This document shows positions 46,220-54,774 of a stretch of DNA of 64,000 nt, piece by piece (positions within the stretch are counted from its first letter, which is position 1; the number at the start of each line of letters is the position of its first letter). A program made the position numbers and the translations under genes. The stretch is from JABDIP01 sp965227455. Its GTDB lineage: Bacteria > Pseudomonadota > Alphaproteobacteria > DSM-16000 > Inquilinaceae. The DNA lies in contig OZ245752.1 of assembly GCA_965227455.1 (NCBI GenBank), positions 3,534,001 through 3,598,000 on the forward strand, read 5' to 3'. The notes beneath the pieces were generated by a model. The model had not been told where the DNA came from and ran no database searches. It saw only the letters and a list, made by a program, of their open reading frames with translations.

Positions 46220-46936
46220 ATGCCCCAGGAAACCCGTACCAGCGATCGTCTGCCGGCGCCGGAGCTTACCGCCGAAGAAGTGGCGCGGTACTTGGCCGAC
46301 CATCCGGAATTCCTGAATGCGCATCCTGAAATCCTTGCCAAGCTGACAGCACCGCCGACCACGCGCCCCGACGGGGTGATCGATCTGCAGGCCCATATGA
46401 TGGGCCGGCTGCGCGACGAATCCGATTCGCTGCGCGACGAGCAACGGGCCCTTATCAGCGCCAGCCGCGCTAACCAGAACACTCAGAACCGGGTGCATGC
46501 GGCAATCCTGTTCCTGCTGGACGCGGAGAGTTTCGAGCACCTGATCCAGACCATCAACACCGACCTGTCCGTGCTGCTGGATCTGGACGTCGCCCGGCTG
46601 CTGGTCGAATCCGACGGGCGCCCCCTGCCCCATGCGGAACAGACCGGGGTGCGGGTGGTCGCGGAAGGCTTTTCCGACCACTACCTCGAGAACCGCGACG
46701 TGCGCCTGCAAGGCGACATCACCGGCGATGAGGCGCTGTTCGGCGCCGGTGCCGGGCTGGTGCGCAGCCAGGCGCTGGTGCGCCTCAACGTGTCGACCGG
46801 CACGCCGCCTTGCCTGCTGGCTCTCGGCAGCCGCGAGCCGGACATGTTCCATGCCGGCATGCGCACCGAGCTGATCAGCTTCCTGGCCCGGGTGCTGGAG
46901 CGATGCATCCGATCCTGGCTGGACCTGCCGGCCTGA
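46220..46936 (+). CDS. DUF484 family protein
   Basis: 238 residues. The start EVARYLADHPEFLNAHPEIL is the DUF484 signature, followed by a coiled helix (QAHMMGRLRDESDSLRDEQR) and a GAF-like domain with LGSREPDMFHAGMRTELISFLA at the end. The family commonly lies just before xerC, as here (45 bases). Function unknown; a role with chromosome dimer resolution is only suggested by the linkage. Confidence 0.9.
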   Translation: MPQETRTSDRLPAPELTAEEVARYLADHPEFLNAHPEILAKLTAPPTTRPDGVIDLQAHMMGRLRDESDSLRDEQRALISASRANQNTQNRVHAAILFLLDAESFEHLIQTINTDLSVLLDLDVARLLVESDGRPLPHAEQTGVRVVAEGFSDHYLENRDVRLQGDITGDEALFGAGAGLVRSQALVRLNVSTGTPPCLLALGSREPDMFHAGMRTELISFLARVLERCIRSWLDLPA

Positions 46937-46981
46937 ACCCCCTCCGGGGCCGCCCGGCCCCATGATCCGCCGAGGCGCGCG

Positions 46982-47950
46982 ATGACCGCCCAGGCAGCCA
47001 GACCCGACGACTCCCTAACGATGACCGCGGCCGCCGATGTGCAGCAGGCGGTCGAGGGCTGGCGCCGCTGGCTGGCCACCGAAAAACGTGCCTCGGAACA
47101 CACCATCCGGGCCTATCTGGGCGATGTGGCCCGGTTCCTGGACTTTTTCGCCGGTCATCTGGGGCGGCCGCCGGGCCTGAACGATCTCGGCAATCTGGCC
47201 CTGCCCGATTTCCGCGCCTATCTGGCTCGCCGTGCCACCTCAGGCGCCGGGGCGGCCAGCCGCGCCCGCGGGCTGTCCGGCATCCGCAACTTCTTCCGCC
47301 ATCTCGACCAAAGCGGTGTCCTGCACAATCCGGCGGTCGCCGGCCTGTCCGGCCCCAAGCTGCCGCGCACGGTACCGAAGCCGCTCACGGCCGAAGATGC
47401 GACGGCGGTGCTGGAGACAGCGGCCGAACTCAGCGAGTCCGACTGGATCGGCAAGCGAGACCGGGCGCTATTCACCCTGCTCTACGGATGCGGGCTGCGC
47501 ATCGCCGAAGCGCTGTCGCTGACCGTCGGCGACCTGCCCCGTGACGGCGCCATCACGGTGACCGGCAAGGGCCGCAAGCAACGCATGGTGCCGGTTCTGC
47601 CGGCGGTGACCGAAGCGCTGGGCGACTATGTCGCCGCCTGCCCCTATCCGATGCAGAAGGAGGACCCGCTCTTCGTCGGCGCCCGGGGCGGCCGCCTCAA
47701 TCCCGGCGTCGCGGACCGTCAGATGCGGCGCCTGCGCCAGCTTCTCGGCCTGCCCGAGACGGCGACGCCGCATGCGCTGCGGCACAGTTTTGCGACCCAT
47801 CTGCTGGCCGGCGGTGCCGATCTGCGGGCGATCCAAGAGCTGCTCGGCCACAGCTCCCTCTCGACCACCCAGCGCTACACCGATGTCGACGCGGAGCAGC
47901 TGCTCGCCGTTCATCGCGACACCCATCCCCGCGCCCGCCGCCGCGACTGA
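46982..47950 (+). CDS. xerC: Tyrosine recombinase XerC
   Basis: 322 residues. N-terminal core-binding domain (WRRWLATEKRASEHTIRAYLGD) and catalytic domain with Arg in YGCGLRIAEAL, Lys in TGKGRKQR, HALRHSFATHLL, the second Arg-His pair LGHSSLSTTQRYT with the nucleophile Tyr. With XerD it resolves chromosome dimers at dif. It is part of a DUF484-xerC pair. No dif-like site was identified nearby. Confidence 0.95.
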   Translation: MTAQAARPDDSLTMTAAADVQQAVEGWRRWLATEKRASEHTIRAYLGDVARFLDFFAGHLGRPPGLNDLGNLALPDFRAYLARRATSGAGAASRARGLSGIRNFFRHLDQSGVLHNPAVAGLSGPKLPRTVPKPLTAEDATAVLETAAELSESDWIGKRDRALFTLLYGCGLRIAEALSLTVGDLPRDGAITVTGKGRKQRMVPVLPAVTEALGDYVAACPYPMQKEDPLFVGARGGRLNPGVADRQMRRLRQLLGLPETATPHALRHSFATHLLAGGADLRAIQELLGHSSLSTTQRYTDVDAEQLLAVHRDTHPRARRRD

Positions 47951-47962
47951 ACCGGCCGGACC

Positions 47963-48952
47963 ATGCGGGAAGGCTGGGAGCGCAGCACACCGGAGCTGGA
48001 GATCGACCGGGCGGCGATGACCGCGCTCATCCAGCCGGCCTATCCGGGTGCCACTGTAGACGCGGACGAACGGGTGACCGGCGGCAAGGCCAATGCGAAT
48101 TACCGGCTGGAGATCGCGGGCCGCGACCGGCCGGTCCTGCTGCGCCTTTGCCTGCGCGATGCCGGAAGCGCGGCCAAGGAAGCGGCCTTGGCAAAGCGCC
48201 TGGCCGACCGGGTGCCGGTCGCGCGGCTGATCCACTACGCCGAGAGCAATCCCGCAACCGGCCATCCCTACTTCCTGCTCGAGTGGATCGACGGCGAGCG
48301 CCTGGAGGTTGTGAGCGCCAATGCCGGCGACTCCGATCTGTCCGAGTTGGGAGTCGCCGTCGGCGAGACCCTCGCAAAGATCGGTTCCGTGACATTCCCA
48401 AAGGCGGGCTTCCTCGACGGCGCGCTGGAGATCGCCCAGCCATTCGTGCTCGACGGCCAGGGGTATCTGTCCTTTCTCGACGATGTCTTGGCGGAGGGCC
48501 TCGTGGCAGATCGGCTGGGCTCCGCCATCACCGAGCGGCTGCGATCCTTCGCAGGGCGGGAAGCCCCGGCAATGGACGCGCTGGATCCGACGCCGCGCCT
48601 GGTGCACAGCGATTTCGGCGGCTCCAACATCCTGGTCCGGCGCGCGTCCGGCTGCTGGGAGGTCGCGGCGGTGCTGGACTGGGAATTCGCTGTCAGCGGT
48701 CCCCAGATCGTCGATATCGGCAACCTGCTGCGCCCGCCGCTGGGCCGGAAGACAGCCTTCGTGGATGCCTTTATCGGCGCTTTCGCTGATCATGGCGGCG
48801 CGGTGCCGGACGATTGGCGGCAGATCGCATCCTTCGTCGATCTGTTGGCCTGGGTCGATTTCCTGAACCGGCCCGCCGCCGGACCGCAACTGATCGCGGA
48901 TGCCCGCAGGATGATCGAGACGACCTTGCAGGGCGCTGCTTCGGGAGCCTAG
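47963..48952 (+). CDS. Aminoglycoside phosphotransferase/choline kinase-fold protein
   Basis: 329 residues of the APH family. VTGGKANANYRLEI is the nucleotide loop, LLEWIDGERLE follows, HSDFGGSNILV holds the catalytic Asp and LDWEFAVSGPQIVDIGNLL the metal-binding Asp. It is a small-molecule kinase; the substrate is unknown and it need not confer resistance. Its stop shares the CTAG with the stop of the convergent gene at 48949. Confidence 0.82.
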   Translation: MREGWERSTPELEIDRAAMTALIQPAYPGATVDADERVTGGKANANYRLEIAGRDRPVLLRLCLRDAGSAAKEAALAKRLADRVPVARLIHYAESNPATGHPYFLLEWIDGERLEVVSANAGDSDLSELGVAVGETLAKIGSVTFPKAGFLDGALEIAQPFVLDGQGYLSFLDDVLAEGLVADRLGSAITERLRSFAGREAPAMDALDPTPRLVHSDFGGSNILVRRASGCWEVAAVLDWEFAVSGPQIVDIGNLLRPPLGRKTAFVDAFIGAFADHGGAVPDDWRQIASFVDLLAWVDFLNRPAAGPQLIADARRMIETTLQGAASGA

Positions 48953-49212
48953 CCGGAGGATCTGTGGATCCAGCGCCGGGCCTTGTCGCGGGCAAGCTGG
49001 AACCATCGGTTCACCGTCGGGAACCGGCGGCGCAGGCGCACCAGGAAGGCGCGGGCCCAGGGATGCACTCGGGTGAGAATGACCAGCCCGATGGTGATGA
49101 ACAGGATGCCCTGCAGCACCGGCAGGAACAGCCCGGCAATGCCCAGCAGGACAAAGCTCCAGCCGATGATCAGCAACGACCAGTATTTCACGGCTGGGGG
49201 AAGGGGTCTCAT
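48949..49212 (-). CDS. Small membrane protein of the PGPGW/DUF454-like group
   Basis: 87 residues from the ATG at 49212. Two membrane helices (YWSLLIIGWSFVLLGIAGLF and GILFITIGLVILTRVHPWA) and a basic tail (RLRRRFPTVNRWFQLARDKARR). The G-I-A-G-L-F-L-P-V-L-Q-G core fits PGPGW-type proteins. A longer open frame continues upstream into the MFS gene in another reading phase and is not real. It begins 33 bases after the MFS gene ends. Confidence 0.7.
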   Translation of the reverse strand: MRPLPPAVKYWSLLIIGWSFVLLGIAGLFLPVLQGILFITIGLVILTRVHPWARAFLVRLRRRFPTVNRWFQLARDKARRWIHRSSG

Positions 49213-49244
49213 CGCTGGCGGGGTTTGGGAGCGGTCGATCCAGA

Positions 49245-50456
49245 CTAGCCGCCGTCGCGGGGGCTGGCCATGCGCGACCAGCGCAGGACCAGGGGCCCCA
49301 GGGCCACGACGACGCCCAGGCTGGCGAAACCGAGGCCCCAGCCGCCAACCGGCAGGCCCGCCGAGAGATCGAGCACGGCGCCGAACAGCAAGGGACCGAT
49401 GAAGGCGCCGCCGAAACCCAGCATGGCATGCACCGCCAGGGTCGCGCCTTTCCTGGACGGGTCGGCCTCGGTCACCGCGCCCACGGTCAGCGCCGCACTG
49501 TCGGTCATGATCAGGAACCCGTAGAGCGACAGGGCGGCCACCACCAGGACGAAGGGCCAGCCCGGCAGGAAGCCCACGACGCAGGCAACCAGGGCCGTCG
49601 CCAGCATGACCACGCCGATCACCCGGCGGCGGTCCAAACGTGTCGCGAGCTCGTTGCCGAGGATGCTGGCAGGCACGCCCAGCAGCAGGATGATCGTGGC
49701 AATCCAGGCGATCTCGGACCGGCCGGGGCCGCCCACGGCCACCGCCGCCACCGTCAGGAAGGCGACCAGCCAGGACCGGAAGCCGAACAGCTCCACGCAG
49801 TGCACGGCATATCCCAGCACGTAGCCCATGGCCGGGCGGTTGCGCAGCACCGGCCGGAAGTCGAGCAGCGCGCCGGATCGCTCCGAACGATCGGCCTCCA
49901 CATCCGTCGGCGCGGCCCACAGCGCCAGCGCAATGGCCAGCACCGGACAGGCGGCGGCAACCATGAACGCCGAGCGCCAGCCCAGCGACTCCGCCACCAG
50001 CCCGGCCAACAGCACGCTGAACCCGCTGCCGATGGAGAAGGAGGCGGTATAAAAGGCGAGATACCGTCCGGCGCCCGGGCCGCTCAGCCGGTCGCTCAGG
50101 ATCCGCAGCCCCGGCATGTAGGTGCCGGCCAGCGCCACGCCGCCCAGCAGCCGGAACCCGATCGCCGTCCACAACCCTTCGGCCCAGACGGCGAACCCCA
50201 AAGCGGCGACAGCGGCAAGGGCGGTGCAGGCAATGTAGACCCGGCGCGGATCGACCCGGTCGGTCAGGGTGACCAGCACCGACACCGCAACCGCATAGCC
50301 GGCATAGAAGATGCCGTTGATCCAGCCGGCTTCGGTATTGCTGATCCGCCATTCCGCCAGGAATTGCGGCAGCAGCGCCGGGAAGGTCATGGTCGCCGCC
50401 ATGCCCAGCACCTCGGCGGCACAGAATGCCGCAACCAGAACTCGCGGTGATCTCAC
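49245..50456 (-). CDS. MFS transporter
   Basis: 403-residue inner-membrane permease with twelve hydrophobic segments. The conserved loop after TM2 reads LTDRVDPRRV in place of the usual G-x-x-x-D-R-x-G-R-R. WRSAFMVAAACPVLA is the TM5-TM6 region common to the cyanate/nitrate-like and CynX-type subgroups. Substrate unknown. It is followed by the PGPGW-like small protein and preceded by a palindromic repeat. Confidence 0.82.
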   Translation of the reverse strand: MRSPRVLVAAFCAAEVLGMAATMTFPALLPQFLAEWRISNTEAGWINGIFYAGYAVAVSVLVTLTDRVDPRRVYIACTALAAVAALGFAVWAEGLWTAIGFRLLGGVALAGTYMPGLRILSDRLSGPGAGRYLAFYTASFSIGSGFSVLLAGLVAESLGWRSAFMVAAACPVLAIALALWAAPTDVEADRSERSGALLDFRPVLRNRPAMGYVLGYAVHCVELFGFRSWLVAFLTVAAVAVGGPGRSEIAWIATIILLLGVPASILGNELATRLDRRRVIGVVMLATALVACVVGFLPGWPFVLVVAALSLYGFLIMTDSAALTVGAVTEADPSRKGATLAVHAMLGFGGAFIGPLLFGAVLDLSAGLPVGGWGLGFASLGVVVALGPLVLRWSRMASPRDGG

Positions 50457-50492
50457 AACCCGAACCGGTAGCGCTAGTTTGGGTGGAAGCGT

Positions 50493-50628
50493 CCCTCCTC
50501 ACCCTCCCACGGCTTCGCCGTGGGGCCCTCCCTCTCCCCTAGGAGAGGGAAACCAATGGCCGCCTCGAATTCCCCTCTCCTTGGGGAGAGGGAGGGGCCC
50601 GCGGCGAAGCCGTGGGAGGGTGAGGGGG
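50493..50628. repeat. Palindromic intergenic repeat, copy 2
   Basis: Arms of about 55 bases are near-perfect reverse complements around a centre near 50561. The left arm includes CCTCACCCTCCCACGGCTTC and the right arm CGAAGCCGTGGGAGGGTGAG. The inner hairpin CCCACGGC / GCCGTGGG at 50506-50524 is the same as in copy 1 (28454-28574). It lies between the MFS gene and the 3' end of lpdA. Confidence 0.88.
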
Positions 50629-50663
50629 AAGCGCCGCATAGCCACCAGACGCCCGCGAGGAAA

Positions 50664-52058
50664 TCAGATGTGCAGCGGTCGGCCGTCGACGGCCAGGGCG
50701 GCTTCCTTGACCGCTTCGTTCAGGGTCGGGTGGGCGTGGCAGGTGCGGGCGATGTCCTCGGCCGAGGCGCCGAATTCCATGGCGATCGCGGCCTCGGCGA
50801 TCATGGTGCCGGCATCGGCGCTGAGGATATGCACGCCCAGGACCCGGTCCGTCTTGGCATCGGCGAGGATCTTCACGAAGCCGTCGGTGGCGTTCATCGC
50901 CCGGGCCCGGCCATTGGCGGTCAGCGGGAACTTGCCGGATTTGAAAGCGATGCCGTCCTCTTTCAGCTGTTCCTCGGTCTTGCCGACCTGGGCGACCTCC
51001 GGCCAGGTGTAGACCACGCCCGGGATGGCGTCGTAATTGACATGGCCGCGCTGGCCGGCGAGCTGTTCCGCCACCGCGACGCCCTCTTCCTCCGACTTGT
51101 GGGCCAGCATCGGGCCGGCGATGACATCGCCGATAGCATAGATGCCGGGCACGTTGGTGGCGAAATGACCGTCGGTCACGACCCGGCCGCGATTGTCGAT
51201 GGCGACGCCGACCTCGGCCAGCCCAAGCCCCTCGGTATAGGGAATGCGGCCGATCGACAGCAGCAGCACGTCGGTTTCCAAGGTCTCGGCCTTTCCGCCC
51301 TTGGCCGGCTCGACGGTGAGCGCGACGCCCTTGGCATTCGGTTTGGCACCGGTGACCTTGGTGCCGAGCTTGAAGGTCATGCCCTGCTTCTTCAGGATCC
51401 GCTGCATGTGCTTGGAGACCTCGCCATCCATGCCCGGCAGGATGCGGTCGAGGAACTCAACGACGGTCACCTCTGCGCCCAGCCGCTGCCAGACGGAACC
51501 CATCTCCAGACCGATATAGCCGCCACCGATCACCACCAGCTTTTTCGGCACCTTGGGCAGGGTCAGGGCGCCGGTAGAGGAGACGATCTTCTTCTCGTCG
51601 ATCTCTATGCCGGCCAGCGGTGCCACGTCGGAGCCGGTGGCGATGACGATTGCCTTGGTCTTGTGGGCCTTGCCGGCAACCTCGACCGTGTCGGCGGCGG
51701 CGATGCGGGCGTCGCCCTTCAGCCAGTCGACCTTGTTCTTCTTGAACAGGAACTCGACGCCGGCGGTGTTGGCCTTAACCACCGCATCCTTGTGGCCCAT
51801 CATCGCCTTCAGATCGAGGGAGACCTTGTCCACCTTGACCCCGAAGGCCCCGAGATCGTGCTGCGCCTCCTCGTATTTCTCCGAGGCCTGCAGCAGCGCC
51901 TTGGAGGGGATGCAGCCGACATTCAGGCAGGTGCCGCCCAGGGTCTCGCGCTTCTCCACGCAGGCGGTCTTCAGGCCGAGCTGGGCGGCGCGAATGGCGC
52001 AGACATAGCCGCCGGGCCCGCTGCCGATCACGATCAAATCGTAGGTGCTGTCGCTCAT
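50664..52058 (-). CDS. lpdA: Dihydrolipoyl dehydrogenase
   Basis: 464-residue FAD enzyme, E3 of the 2-oxoglutarate dehydrogenase complex. FAD motif IGSGPGGYVCAIRAAQLG, redox disulfide GGTCLNVGCIPSK, NAD site IGGGYIGLEMGSVW, and the C-terminal HAHPTLNEAVKEAA with the active His. The ATG at 52058 is the family start. It lies downstream of sucA and sucB with two or three unrelated genes between, on the same strand. Confidence 0.96.
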   Translation of the reverse strand: MSDSTYDLIVIGSGPGGYVCAIRAAQLGLKTACVEKRETLGGTCLNVGCIPSKALLQASEKYEEAQHDLGAFGVKVDKVSLDLKAMMGHKDAVVKANTAGVEFLFKKNKVDWLKGDARIAAADTVEVAGKAHKTKAIVIATGSDVAPLAGIEIDEKKIVSSTGALTLPKVPKKLVVIGGGYIGLEMGSVWQRLGAEVTVVEFLDRILPGMDGEVSKHMQRILKKQGMTFKLGTKVTGAKPNAKGVALTVEPAKGGKAETLETDVLLLSIGRIPYTEGLGLAEVGVAIDNRGRVVTDGHFATNVPGIYAIGDVIAGPMLAHKSEEEGVAVAEQLAGQRGHVNYDAIPGVVYTWPEVAQVGKTEEQLKEDGIAFKSGKFPLTANGRARAMNATDGFVKILADAKTDRVLGVHILSADAGTMIAEAAIAMEFGASAEDIARTCHAHPTLNEAVKEAALAVDGRPLHI

Positions 52059-52160
52059 CCACTCATGCCCTTTGGGGAGAAATCCAGGGGCCGACCGGCC
52101 CGCTGGAACCTTGCCGCAAGCGGCCGAAAGGGACAAGAGGCGAAGCCCGTAGGCGGCGCC

Positions 52161-52679
52161 TCAGGCTGAGCGTCTCTCCTCGGTGCCGGTTTGCTCCGGG
52201 CCAGCGACCGATTCCTCGAACGTGCGCACCTTGTCCCACTCCGTTCCCTTGGCCACCTCGGCGTCGGTGACGACCAGAACGGCCCGCGGCGTGCAGTCGG
52301 CGGCCTCGGCCATGTCGGCGAACAGGGCACTCTCATTGTTCTTGCCGCCGCAGGTGCAGAAGAAACCGGCCGCCTTGAACTGCCCCCGGTACCGCGTGAG
52401 GTAGCTGCGCACGGGGCTCGACATGCGCCCGACCCAGATCGGCGATCCGACGATCACAAGATCGTAGTCGGCGGGGTTCCGGGTCGGCTCGCCGATCGGC
52501 GAACAGGCGCGACGCATGGCGTCGCGACCGGCGCCCAGATATCCGAATAGCCCGGTCCGCTTCTTCAGATCGGCGATCTCTTCGATATCCGCGCCGAGCG
52601 ATTCCGCGATGGCATGCGCGATACGGCGGGTGGTGCCGCTGCGGGAATGGAAGACGACAAGGAGTCTGGCGTCGGCCAT
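52161..52679 (-). CDS. Flavodoxin-like/NADPH-dependent FMN reductase-type protein
   Basis: 172 residues. The FMN phosphate loop VFHSRSGTTRRIAHAIAE opens the protein, followed by DYDLVIVGSPIWVGRMSSPVRSYL, typical of the flavodoxin/WrbA fold. A Cys pair (CTCGGKNN) is unusual. GGAGGTTGCC precedes the ATG. It lies next to lpdA but its redox partner is unknown. Confidence 0.82.
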   Translation of the reverse strand: MADARLLVVFHSRSGTTRRIAHAIAESLGADIEEIADLKKRTGLFGYLGAGRDAMRRACSPIGEPTRNPADYDLVIVGSPIWVGRMSSPVRSYLTRYRGQFKAAGFFCTCGGKNNESALFADMAEAADCTPRAVLVVTDAEVAKGTEWDKVRTFEESVAGPEQTGTEERRSA

Positions 52680-52854
52680 GGCAACCTCCGAATTGCAGGA
52701 TTGAGCCAGTCTTGCGCATGCCGCTGCCCGTCGCCGTGATCCAGATCAGGTGCGGCAAATTGGACGCTCCATCGTAGGTGTGACGACGCTCACACCTGAC
52801 ATCGTTCGGAGATTCCTATGCTATCGTTTCCACACGGCGGAGGTGCTGAGGGCT

Positions 52855-54015
52855 GTGAGGATACTCGTCATCATATTGGCGATTGCGCCGCTCCTGGCTG
52901 CGTGCCCGGCGCCCGTGACCCTGGACATGGACAGGCTGGGCGCGGACTTCCCGGGCATTACCGGCGATCTGCGCGGCTACCAGGTGATGGAGGCGGGCGA
53001 GGCGCTGGCCGATTGCGGCCTGCCGCGCGGCATTGCCAGACGGCAATCGGGTGTCGAGGTGGTCGACAGCGACCTGTTCTGGCGCACGGCGTTTCCGGAA
53101 CCGGTGCCGTCCTCGACGATCGCGGCCATCCTGGCCGACCCGGTGGTGGGCCAGAGGCTGGCGGCGCTGGACGTGGAGTATGTGATCGCGGTCGGCGGCG
53201 AGTCGGTCGCTACCCGGATGAACGGCAGCATGTCCTGCGGCCCACAGGGATGCGCCGGCGCCATGTGGAACGAGGAATGGACCGACCTGCAGGCCACGGT
53301 CTGGGACGTCGAGGCGAACCGCGCCGTCGACTCCATCGTCGCCAAGGGATCGGCGAAGACCATCATGGCCGCCTTCATCGTGCCGGTGATCTGGCTGGAG
53401 CCCTACACCCGCTCCACCACCTGCAGCAATCTGGGGCGGGAGATTGGGATGGTCGTCGCCGAGCGCAATGAGGGCGAAACGGTCCAGGTCGCGCTGGTCG
53501 GCGTGTCAGGCTCGTCGTTCCAGACCATCGACCCCGACGATCTGGACGATCTGGCCGAGGCCGCCGAGGAGGGCGACGAGGCCGCGCTGTACGACCTGGC
53601 GGTCTATTTCCAGCAGGTCGGAGATTGGAGCCCGATCCCGCGCTGGCAGGCCGAGACCCAGTACCGCATGGCCCTGGTGTCCACCGGCGAGGAGCGATGG
53701 CTGTGGCTGTGCCGGGCCGCCCATGCCGGACACGCCGCGGCCCAGGCCCAGGCCGGCTGGGCGGCAGAGACCGACTATTACACCGAGGGCACCGTCGCGA
53801 CCGACCTGACCGAGGCCTACAAATGGTATCGGCTGGCGTTGCTGAACGGCGAGATCTCCGCCGCCGACGACATGGCGCGGCTGGAAGCCGGGCTCGCGCC
53901 GGAACAGATCGCCGAGGCCGAGCGCCGAGCCTCACAATGGCGCCCAGGCCCCTGCGTGCCTCAGCCCTCGCCTTCGATCGGCCAGCGATATGACAGCAGC
54001 CTGTCCTTGGGATAG
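52855..54015 (+). CDS. Lipoprotein with Sel1-type repeats
   Basis: 386 residues from a GTG at 52855; signal with lipobox LLAAC about residue 16. The first 220 residues show no clear family (GQRLAALDVEYVIAVGGES, MSCGPQGCAGAMWNEEWTD); the last third has Sel1-like repeats (EEGDEAALYDLAVYF, AAHAGHAAAQAQAGWAA, DLTEAYKWYRLALLNGE). These repeats mediate protein contacts. Earlier in-frame starts (52750, 52843) exist. Its 3' end overlaps the convergent gene at 53961 by 55 bases. Confidence 0.75.
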   Translation: MRILVIILAIAPLLAACPAPVTLDMDRLGADFPGITGDLRGYQVMEAGEALADCGLPRGIARRQSGVEVVDSDLFWRTAFPEPVPSSTIAAILADPVVGQRLAALDVEYVIAVGGESVATRMNGSMSCGPQGCAGAMWNEEWTDLQATVWDVEANRAVDSIVAKGSAKTIMAAFIVPVIWLEPYTRSTTCSNLGREIGMVVAERNEGETVQVALVGVSGSSFQTIDPDDLDDLAEAAEEGDEAALYDLAVYFQQVGDWSPIPRWQAETQYRMALVSTGEERWLWLCRAAHAGHAAAQAQAGWAAETDYYTEGTVATDLTEAYKWYRLALLNGEISAADDMARLEAGLAPEQIAEAERRASQWRPGPCVPQPSPSIGQRYDSSLSLG

Positions 54016-54593
54016 GCGGCGATGTTCACCTGGTTGGACTGGTTGCCGCCCAGAACCAGGATCCGGTCGCGCTTCTCACCCTCATAGAAGGCGACATGGC
54101 CCGAAGTCGGCTTCGGCGGCCGGCTGAAGACCACGATGCAGCCGCGCTTGGGCTGGTCCAGCGTCTGCCCCCATTTCAGCCAGGACCGGGCGGCGGCACT
54201 TTCGGTGCGCTCCTCGCCGGCCTTCATCATGCACCAGTTGACGAAGGACGAGCACCAGGGGGTCTCGTCATCCATCGCGCGCAGGGATGTCGCCTGGTGA
54301 TATTCGACGATCCGCGGATTGTGGCCGGCAGCGCCGGCGATCTCGTCGACGCCGGTCTCCATCTCGCGGAAAGCGATATCGTACCATTTCGGCCCTTCGC
54401 CCTGCGCCATGTCGGCATGGATGGACGGGCCCTCCTCGGCGGTGTCGGGCACCACGATGACCTGCCCGGCGAACAGCAGGTTGGGATCGGCGATCTGCGG
54501 ATTGAGCGACAACAGCTCGTCGACGGTCGTGTGGTGGAAATGGGCGATGCGGCTGAGGCTGTCGCCGCTGCGGATCTGATAGGCCATCACCAT
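53961..54593 (-). CDS. LysM plus NlpC/P60-like TIGR02594 cell-wall hydrolase
   Basis: 210 residues. An N-terminal LysM domain (YQIRSGDSLSRIAHFHHTTV ... GQVIVVP) is followed by a TIGR02594-type hydrolase domain: ETPWCSSFVNWCMMKAG has the catalytic Cys, SGHVAFYEG the His, and VLGGNQSNQVN the third residue. No signal peptide is seen, so export may need a partner such as a holin. The overlap of 55 bases with the lipoprotein gene on the other strand is real on both reading frames. The ribosome site GGGAGATTGACCG supports the ATG at 54593. Confidence 0.85.
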   Translation of the reverse strand: MVMAYQIRSGDSLSRIAHFHHTTVDELLSLNPQIADPNLLFAGQVIVVPDTAEEGPSIHADMAQGEGPKWYDIAFREMETGVDEIAGAAGHNPRIVEYHQATSLRAMDDETPWCSSFVNWCMMKAGEERTESAAARSWLKWGQTLDQPKRGCIVVFSRPPKPTSGHVAFYEGEKRDRILVLGGNQSNQVNIAAYPKDRLLSYRWPIEGEG

Positions 54594-54774
54594 CGGTCAA
54601 TCTCCCGAAAGATTTCAGGACCGGGAAGACCGGCGGCACACCGGTCCCGGTTGTGCCCGGATCGGACAAAACATTGCTTTTTGCGAGAATACCGTCTAAC
54701 TGCCCCAACGTACCATATCGGCAGGCCCACCACAACCTGGAGGCCGAGGCGATCCGGACGCGGCTACGGTGGGG

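Noticed and set aside
49213..50502. Long upstream part of the frame that ends in the PGPGW-like protein.
   Set aside because: It is an off-phase reading of the MFS transporter gene on the same strand; only the last 87 codons are coding.
54600..54774. GACCGG/CCGGTC hairpin upstream of the LysM gene as a terminator for sucB.
   Set aside because: It is short, has no T-run in the sucB direction and lies closer to the start of the LysM gene.
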